Shown: positions 58,757 to 64,000 of the stretch, in pieces
How positions within the stretch are numbered: the stretch's first letter is position 1
How the letters are laid out: each line of letters starts with the position of its first letter
From: Knoellia aerolata DSM 18566
GTDB lineage: Bacteria > Actinomycetota > Actinomycetes > Actinomycetales > Dermatophilaceae
NCBI RefSeq assembly: GCF_000768695.1
Contig: NZ_AVPL01000005.1
Location: 58,073 to 122,072, forward strand
Length of the DNA: 64,000 nucleotides
Direction of reading: 5' to 3'
The notes under the pieces: generated by a model
Seen by the model: the letters and a program-made list of their open reading frames with translations, nothing else
Told to the model about the DNA's origin: nothing
The model's database searches: none
Program-made: the position numbers and the translations under genes

Positions 58757-59811
58757 CCCTCACCGCCGACATCGCCCTCGAGTCCCGAGACGTCGCCGTC
58801 GACCTCGTCGTCGAGACCGGCGAGACCCTCGCGCTGCTCGGACCCAACGGGGCCGGCAAGTCCACCGTCCTCGCGGCCCTCGCGGGGCTCCTCCACCCCC
58901 GCGGCACGGTCGCGCTCGACGACCGGGTCCTCTCCGACACCGGCACGCGCACCTGGGTCGCCCCGCACGACCGCGGCATCGCCCTCCTCGCCCAGGAGGC
59001 GCGCCTCTTCCCCCACCTCGACGCCGGCGACAACGTCGCCTTCGGCCCCCGGGCCCGCGGGCAGTCACGCACCGAGGCCGCGGCCACGGCGGCCCGCTGG
59101 CTCGACGAGGTGGGCATGACGGCACACGCGCACCGCCGGCCGCACGAGCTGTCCGGCGGGCAGCAGCAACGCGTCGCCATCGCCCGCGCCCTGGCGACCG
59201 AGCCCCGCGTCCTGCTCGTCGACGAGCCGCTCTCGGCGCTGGACGCCGAGGCCGCCCCGGAGATCCGCGACCTGCTGCGCCGGGTCCTCGCCGAGCGCAC
59301 CACCGTCCTCGTCACCCACGAGGTCCTCGACGCCGCCCTGCTCGCGGACCGGGTCGCCGTCATGGACGCCGGCCGGGTCGTCGACACGGGCGAGACGACC
59401 CGCGTCCTCAGCCGCCCCCGCAGCGACTTCGGGGCCCGGTTTGCCGGCCTCAACCTCGTGCGCGGCGTCGCCAGCGACGGCGCCCTCCTCATGGCCGACG
59501 GGCGCCTCCTCCACGGGCTCGCCGAGTCACCGGTCGCCGACGGACAGCCGGTCGCCGCGGTCGTGGCCCCGTCGGCGGTGAGCATCCACCTCACCCACCC
59601 GCACGGCAGCCCCCGCAACAGCCTCGACGCGGTCGTCACCGAGCTCGAACCCCACGGGCACCTCGTCCGGGTCCGCACCGACCTGCTCAGCGCCGACGTC
59701 ACCCCGGCCGCCGTCGCCGAGCTCCGCCTGCACCGCGGCTCGGCCGTCGTCCTCGCCGTCAAGGCCACCGAGGTCCACCTGCACCCGTCCCGCCCGCTCT
59801 CGCTAGCCTGA
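58753..59811 (+). CDS. modC: Molybdate ABC transporter ATP-binding protein
   Basis: A 352-residue ATPase. Walker A is [10 protein letters not shown] near residue 33, the signature LSGGQQQR near residue 132 and Walker [13 protein letters not shown] near residue 152. The C-terminus (about 285-350) is a TOBE domain, as in ModC. GTG start overlaps modB by four bases. The molybdenum supplied is needed for the hydroxylase at 14290-18097. Confidence 0.94.
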   Translation: MTLTADIALESRDVAVDLVVETGETLALLGPNGAGKSTVLAALAGLLHPRGTVALDDRVLSDTGTRTWVAPHDRGIALLAQEARLFPHLDAGDNVAFGPRARGQSRTEAAATAARWLDEVGMTAHAHRRPHELSGGQQQRVAIARALATEPRVLLVDEPLSALDAEAAPEIRDLLRRVLAERTTVLVTHEVLDAALLADRVAVMDAGRVVDTGETTRVLSRPRSDFGARFAGLNLVRGVASDGALLMADGRLLHGLAESPVADGQPVAAVVAPSAVSIHLTHPHGSPRNSLDAVVTELEPHGHLVRVRTDLLSADVTPAAVAELRLHRGSAVVLAVKATEVHLHPSRPLSLA

Positions 59812-59815
59812 GTCG

Positions 59816-60817
59816 ATGACCTCCGGATCCGCACTGCCCGAGTCCGCTCCCGCCCTCGTCGTCACCCGTCACGGCGGCCCCAAGGTCCTCGACGTCCGCG
59901 ACGAGCCCCTCGGTGAGCCCGCCGCCGACCAGGTCCTCGTGCGGGTCGCCGCCGCCGGCGTCAACTTCATCGACGTCTACCAGCGCGAGGGGGTCTACCC
60001 GGTGCCGACGCCGTTCGTCCTCGGCACCGAGGGCGCCGGCGAGGTCGTCGCGGTCGGGTCCGGCGTGAGCAGCTTCGTCGTCGGTGACCGCGTCGCCTGG
60101 GGGCAGGGCCTCGGCTCCGCCCGGGCCTACGCCACCGTGGACACGAAGAACCTCGTGCACGTCCCGTCGGGCGTCGACCTCCAGACCGCGGCCGCCGCGA
60201 TGCTCCAGGGCCTCACGGCGCACTACCTCACGACGAGCACGTATGCCGTCCAGCAGGGCACCGTGGCCCTCGTCCACGCCGCCGCCGGCGGCGTCGGGCA
60301 GCTGCTCACCCAGATGGTCACCAGGCGCGGCGGCCGCGTCATCGCCACCGCCGGCTCGGCCGCGAAGCTCGAGACCGCGCGCGAGCGAGGCGCCGACGAG
60401 CTCATCAACTACGCCGAGGTCGACGACGTCGCGGCCGCGGTCCGCGAGCGCACGGACGGGCGGGGCGTCGACGTGGCCTACGACGGCGTCGGCAAGGACA
60501 CGTTCGAGGCGTCGCTGGCCTCCCTGCGACCGCGCGGTCTCCTCGTGCTCTACGGTGCCGCCAGCGGCCAGGTCCCGCCCTTCGACCTGCAGCGGCTCAA
60601 CGCGATGGGCTCGCTCTTCGTCACCCGGCCGAGCCTCGGCGCCCACGTCGCGACACCCGAGGAGCTGCGCGCCCGGGCCACCGAGCTCTTCGGCTGGATC
60701 GAGAGCGGTGACGTGCAGGTGAGCATCGGTGGGCGATACCCGCTCGCGGACGCGCGCACCGCCTACGCCGACCTCGAGGGCCGCCGCACACAGGGCAAGC
60801 TGCTCCTCATCCCCTGA
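59816..60817 (+). CDS. Zinc-independent quinone oxidoreductase (MDR family)
   Basis: A 333-residue NADPH:quinone reductase-like protein. GVNFIDVYQREGVYPVP near residue 48 and the nucleotide motif AAAGGVGQLLTQM near residue 158 are typical of Qor; the structural zinc cysteines are missing. TAGCCT (59804-59809), overlapping the modC stop, is six bases before ATG 59816, giving its own leaderless transcript. Acts on quinones or alkenals with NADPH. Confidence 0.9.
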   Translation: MTSGSALPESAPALVVTRHGGPKVLDVRDEPLGEPAADQVLVRVAAAGVNFIDVYQREGVYPVPTPFVLGTEGAGEVVAVGSGVSSFVVGDRVAWGQGLGSARAYATVDTKNLVHVPSGVDLQTAAAAMLQGLTAHYLTTSTYAVQQGTVALVHAAAGGVGQLLTQMVTRRGGRVIATAGSAAKLETARERGADELINYAEVDDVAAAVRERTDGRGVDVAYDGVGKDTFEASLASLRPRGLLVLYGAASGQVPPFDLQRLNAMGSLFVTRPSLGAHVATPEELRARATELFGWIESGDVQVSIGGRYPLADARTAYADLEGRRTQGKLLLIP

Positions 60818-60836
60818 CCGACCGGCCGCCGTCCGC

Positions 60837-61181
60837 TCAGGTCCAGAGGACCGCGACGAGGGTGTTGAGGACGGCCAGCCCACCGGCGGCGTGGACGAGC
60901 TCGGGCCTGCCCTGACCACGGCGCTCGCGTCCGGCGGCGATCTCGGCGCAGGCCGCGACGGCGAGCGCCACGACGAGCTTGACCGCGATCTTGGTGTTGT
61001 CGACCGGCTCGTCCGCGGCCTGGTTCAGGCCGACGAGCACGAGCCCGGTGACGAGCTGGGCGCGGGCTCCCCACACGAGCGCGGGGGTCGGCACGCCCCG
61101 TGCCACGAAGACGGCGCTGCCGACGATGGCGGCGAGGCCGAGCAGGTGAAGGACGACGACGAGGTTGATGAGGAGCTCCAT
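60837..61181 (-). CDS. Small membrane protein, unknown
   Basis: A 114-residue protein with about three to four membrane helices (residues 3-25, 38-55, 65-82, 95-112). I see no motif that names a family; it may be of the widespread small actinobacterial integral membrane group. It is convergent with the quinone reductase and 25 bases after the response regulator gene, so it may be read with that operon. Confidence 0.65.
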   Translation of the reverse strand: MELLINLVVVLHLLGLAAIVGSAVFVARGVPTPALVWGARAQLVTGLVLVGLNQAADEPVDNTKIAVKLVVALAVAACAEIAAGRERRGQGRPELVHAAGGLAVLNTLVAVLWT

Positions 61182-61206
61182 GCGGCCGAGGGTATCGGCC
61201 CGCCCC

Positions 61207-61929
61207 TCAGACCAGCCGGCGCCCCATGGCCCACGCCGTGAGCTCGTGGCGGGAGGACAGCTGGAGCTTGCGGAGCACCGACGACACGTGCGTCTCGACC
61301 GTCTTCACCGAGATGAAGAGCTCCTTGGCGACCTCCTTGTACTGGTAGCCGCGGGCGATGAGCCGCATCACCTCGCGCTCGCGCGCGGACAGGCGGTCGA
61401 GCTCCTCGTCGACCTCGGCGATCTCCCCCGCCGCCGCACCGAAGGCGTCGAGGACGAAGCCCGCGAGCCGCGGGGAGAAGACCGCGTCCCCGTCGGCCAC
61501 GCGGCGCACCGCCGTGTGGAGGTCGCGCGCGGTGATCGTCTTGGTGACGTAGCCCCGGGCGCCGGCGCGGATGACCGCGATGACGTCCTCGGCCGCGTCC
61601 GACACCGACAGCGCGAGGAAGCGGACCGGGGCGCCGGCCTCGCTCTCCACGCCGAAGCAGCCGTTGATGACGTCGGCTCCGCCCTTGCCCGTGCCACCGG
61701 GGAGGTGGACGTCGAGCAGCACGACGTCGGGCCGGGTCTCGCGGACGACCTTGACCGCCGCCTCGACGTCCGGGGCCTCACCGACGATCTCGATCGCGGC
61801 GCCGGCCTCCTCGGCGAGCTCGCTGCGCACGCCCGTGCGGAACATCCGGTGGTCGTCGACGAGGACGACCCGCACGGGTCCGGTGCGGGCGGGGGTCCGG
61901 CCGGCTGCCGGCGGGGTCGGTGTGGACAT
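61207..61929 (-). CDS. NarL/LuxR-type response regulator (PspC system)
   Basis: A 240-residue regulator with a short proline-rich N-terminus, a receiver domain with D73 (VVLLDVHLPG) and a conserved lysine in YVTKTI, then a LuxR helix-turn-helix (LSAREREVMRLIARG, TVETHVSSVLRKL). Its ATG overlaps the kinase stop by one base (TGATG). Similar systems respond to envelope stress. Confidence 0.92.
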   Translation of the reverse strand: MSTPTPPAAGRTPARTGPVRVVLVDDHRMFRTGVRSELAEEAGAAIEIVGEAPDVEAAVKVVRETRPDVVLLDVHLPGGTGKGGADVINGCFGVESEAGAPVRFLALSVSDAAEDVIAVIRAGARGYVTKTITARDLHTAVRRVADGDAVFSPRLAGFVLDAFGAAAGEIAEVDEELDRLSAREREVMRLIARGYQYKEVAKELFISVKTVETHVSSVLRKLQLSSRHELTAWAMGRRLV

Positions 61930-63179
61930 CAGTGCTCTCCTTCGAGGGGCGGCAGCGTGAGCTCCACCTCGGTTCCGTCCTCACGGCGGCGGACGCGGGC
62001 GCCGCCTCCGTGTCGTGCCATCCTGCCGAGGATCGAGGCCCGCACGCCGAGCCGGTCCTCCGGCACGTCGTCGACCTCGAACCCGTCGCCGCGGTCGCGC
62101 ACGAACGCCTCGACGCCGTTCGGGCCGATCTCGACGTATGCCGTCACCGGCGGCTTCCCGTGCCGGGTCGCGTTGAGCATCGCCTCGCGCATCGCCCTGG
62201 CCAGGGCCGTGCCGTGCTGCTCGAGGGGCCGGTCGCCCGTGACGACGAGGTCGATGACGACCCCGTGGAGGTCCTCGACGTCGTGGGCGGCCGCGGTCAC
62301 CGCGGTGGCGAGGGTCTCGTCGGAACCGGCGGGGCCGGCATACAGCCACGAGCGCAGCTCGCGCTCCTGGGCGCGGGCGAGCTGGGTCACGGAGGCCGGG
62401 TCGTGGGAGCGCCGCTGGATGAGGGCGAGGGTCTGGAGGACCGAGTCGTGCAGGTGGGCGGCGATGTCGGCGCGCTCGTTGGCGCGGGCCGCGACCTCCT
62501 GCTCCTCGCGGTAGTCGCGCCACAGCCGGACCACCCAGGGCGCCGCGATGAGCGTCGCGCCGACGAGGACGGCCAAGGTGGCGAGCAGGGCGTCGCCCAT
62601 GGCGGACAGCGAGCTGCCGCGGATGGTGAGGACGAGGATGCCGATGACCGCGACGGTGATCCCGAGGCCGAGGCGCACCCACATCCGCCCGCGGTCCTGC
62701 TCCTGCGTGCCCAGCCACTTCGTGCGCTCGGCGTCGTCGAGGTGCGACCACGCCACGGCGACGCCTGCGGCGATGAGGAGCAGCGGCAGGAGCACCCCGG
62801 CGCGCACGTCGACCCCGGCGAACTGCAGCCCGACGACGGTGCCGACGAAGACGAGCAACCCGCCGATCGCCACCGTCACGCCCCAGCGCGACTCCCCGAG
62901 GCCGGACACCGCGCGCAGCGCCCCCGGCTCGCGCTGCTCGCCGCGGGTGTCGCTCGACGGGGTCACCGCCCAGAGGAAGAGGTAGATGGGGATGCCCGGC
63001 CCGACGAGCGCGAGGACGACGACGGTGAGGTGGACCCAGCGCCGGCTGATCCCGAGGTGGTCGGCGATGCCGGCGCACACCCCCCCGATCCACCGGCCGT
63101 GCAGGGGTCGGGTCAGCGGCGGCCTCCCGGGTGCGGGGAGGTCCGTCGGTGGCGCGACGCGCTCGTACGGTGTGGGCAC
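61929..63179 (-). CDS. PspC-domain sensor histidine kinase
   Basis: A 416-residue kinase. Residues 25-75 are a PspC domain (GRWIGGVCAGIADHLGIS); five to six membrane helices follow up to residue 215; a HisKA_3-like domain has H244 (IAAHLHDSVLQT) and the ATPase domain has VRDRGDGF. GTG 63179 is preferred over GTG 63197, since CAGGAT (63191-63186) stands six bases before it. The layout equals LiaS/LnrJ-like cell-envelope stress sensors. Divergent from another PspC protein gene. Confidence 0.88.
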   Translation of the reverse strand: MPTPYERVAPPTDLPAPGRPPLTRPLHGRWIGGVCAGIADHLGISRRWVHLTVVVLALVGPGIPIYLFLWAVTPSSDTRGEQREPGALRAVSGLGESRWGVTVAIGGLLVFVGTVVGLQFAGVDVRAGVLLPLLLIAAGVAVAWSHLDDAERTKWLGTQEQDRGRMWVRLGLGITVAVIGILVLTIRGSSLSAMGDALLATLAVLVGATLIAAPWVVRLWRDYREEQEVAARANERADIAAHLHDSVLQTLALIQRRSHDPASVTQLARAQERELRSWLYAGPAGSDETLATAVTAAAHDVEDLHGVVIDLVVTGDRPLEQHGTALARAMREAMLNATRHGKPPVTAYVEIGPNGVEAFVRDRGDGFEVDDVPEDRLGVRASILGRMARHGGGARVRRREDGTEVELTLPPLEGEH

Positions 63180-63255
63180 ACCCCCATCCTGACGCACGGG
63201 GAGCGGGACCGCGGCGATGGCCGGGGTGGCGTGGGGGTCACCTCAGGGAGTCGTC

Positions 63256-63267
63256 AGGGTCGACCCT
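63256..63267. promoter_or_regulatory. Palindrome AGGGTCGACCCT between the two PspC genes
   Basis: Perfect 12-base palindrome, extended on both sides to TCAGGGTCGACCCTCA, with a half-site TCAGGG 12 bases to the left (63243-63248). It stands in the shared upstream region of the kinase operon and the right-hand PspC gene, the expected place for the LuxR-type regulator to act on both. Confidence 0.5.
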
Positions 63268-63305
63268 CATGGCCGTGGGCCGCGCGCTCCGCCACTGTGG
63301 GAGAC

Positions 63306-64000
63306 ATGACGCAGACACCCCACCCCGCGGACGGCGGGCCGACCGGCCCGACCGGCCCAGCCGCTCCCCCCTACCCCGGCCCGCCGCCGGCCCAGCAGCC
63401 GCAGTCGCCGTGGCAGCCGCCGTCGCAGTCGAGCCGCTTCTGGGACGACATCCTCGCGACCGGCCTGCGCCGCGACCGCTCCCGCCAGTGGTTCGCCGGC
63501 GTGAGCTCCGGCATCGCCCGCCGCGTCGACGTGGACCCGGTCCTCATCCGCGCGGCCTTCATCGCGCTCACCCTCTTCGGCGGCTTCGGCATCGTCGCCT
63601 ACCTCGTCGCCTGGCTGCTCCTGCCGGACGAGGACGGCCGGATCATGGCGCGCGACGCCCTCTCCGGCGGTGGCACAGGTGCCACCGGGGCCATCGTCCT
63701 CTCGGTCATCGCGGTCCTGGTCATCGCGGCGATCGTCTTCGGCGACAACGGCTTCCTCATCGGCTGGGGAGTCATCCCGCTCGCCATCGTCGCGTGGCTG
63801 CTCTGGCGCCACCAGCAGGGCAGGGACGGCGTCCCGGCCTGGTCCTCCACCGCGCAGGGCGCGCCGATGCCGGCCGGGACCCCCGGCGGTCCCGACGGCC
63901 CGGCCGGCCCCGCCCCCACCGGTCCCGTCCCCCCAGCCCCGTCAGGAGCCAGCATGTATGCCGCCACCACCAGCCACGCCGCCGTCGCACCGCAGGCACC
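63306..64000 (+). CDS. PspC-domain membrane protein, cut by the window edge
   Basis: The first 231 codons of a gene that runs off the right edge. After a proline-rich cytosolic stretch of about 45 residues comes a PspC domain (residues 56-115, FAGVSSGIARRVDVDPVLIR) with one membrane helix, two more helices (about 123-160) and a second Pro/Gly/Ala-rich linker. It is divergent from the kinase-regulator pair; the three together resemble a LiaFSR/LnrJK-type membrane stress module. Confidence 0.83.
   Translation, partial: MTQTPHPADGGPTGPTGPAAPPYPGPPPAQQPQSPWQPPSQSSRFWDDILATGLRRDRSRQWFAGVSSGIARRVDVDPVLIRAAFIALTLFGGFGIVAYLVAWLLLPDEDGRIMARDALSGGGTGATGAIVLSVIAVLVIAAIVFGDNGFLIGWGVIPLAIVAWLLWRHQQGRDGVPAWSSTAQGAPMPAGTPGGPDGPAGPAPTGPVPPAPSGASMYAATTSHAAVAPQA

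Noticed and set aside
1..64000. tRNA or rRNA genes, CRISPR arrays, prophage, replication origin
   Set aside because: No cloverleaf with a GGTTCRA-type T-loop, no regularly spaced repeats, no phage structural genes and no DnaA-box cluster were found while reading both strands.

Overview
The window is very GC-rich, gene-dense and rich in ATGA/GTGA stop-start overlaps and GTG starts. Its gene families (PucR, DUF6350, DUF222/HNH '13E12', PspC-type histidine kinase, LigD-type polymerase without ligase, PcrA next to an M23 peptidase and sucCD) point to a high-GC actinobacterium. A member of Micrococcales, perhaps Intrasporangiaceae, is my inference; no rRNA or other taxonomic marker is present.

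Region 1 (1-39.7 kb) is mostly accessory catabolism. It opens with a leftward DUF2877-FdrA-DUF1116 operon (AllH/AllF/AllG-like, the oxamate carbamoyltransferase type) divergent from a PucR regulator. A DUF1479 oxygenase/ROK regulator pair, an ArsB/NhaD-type permease, a two-component system and a stomatin-like protein/cation antiporter pair follow. Next comes a rightward operon for a uracil-type NCS2 permease, a three-subunit molybdenum hydroxylase, a CoxG-like protein and a nitrilase-superfamily amidase. Then come hyuA-hyuB, an NAD(P)-binding protein, guanine deaminase, a PadR cassette, a CoA-transferase with a fused AccD-AccA carboxyltransferase, a very large multicopper oxidase, a LuxR regulator fused to a degenerate alpha/beta hydrolase, a methyltransferase, and a carbamate kinase-barbiturase pair.

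My reading of region 1 is an oxidative pyrimidine pathway: permease, Mo-hydroxylase (uracil to barbiturate), barbiturase (barbiturate to 3-oxo-3-ureidopropanoate), then a possible phosphorolytic carbamoyl transfer by the FdrA complex feeding carbamate kinase (ATP), with the amidase taking the remaining malonamate. The CoA-transferase and carboxyltransferase could consume malonate. Each family assignment is well supported; the joined pathway, and in particular the phosphorolytic step, is inference and is the most interesting proposal here.

Region 2 (39.8-64 kb) looks like core chromosome: purH under a ZTP riboswitch, purN, DUF6350, sucCD, a lipase-like hydrolase, an M23 peptidase, pcrA, a second PadR cassette, an SOS-boxed DUF222/HNH gene, a LigD-polymerase/uracil-DNA glycosylase pair, an HTH-TOBE regulator with modABC (molybdate uptake, relevant to the Mo enzyme in region 1), a quinone oxidoreductase, and a PspC two-component system. 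One complete IS5-family element (48418-49412) sits here, inserted into the arm of a nested hairpin.

At sequence level, the octamer GTATGCCG (either strand) occurs about 40 times by eye and is not explained by codon use alone. Several families of long-stem intergenic hairpins without T-tracts sit at gene ends, and many genes have a TAnnnT box 6-7 bases before the start codon, suggesting leaderless transcripts. I saw no tRNA, rRNA, CRISPR array or prophage.
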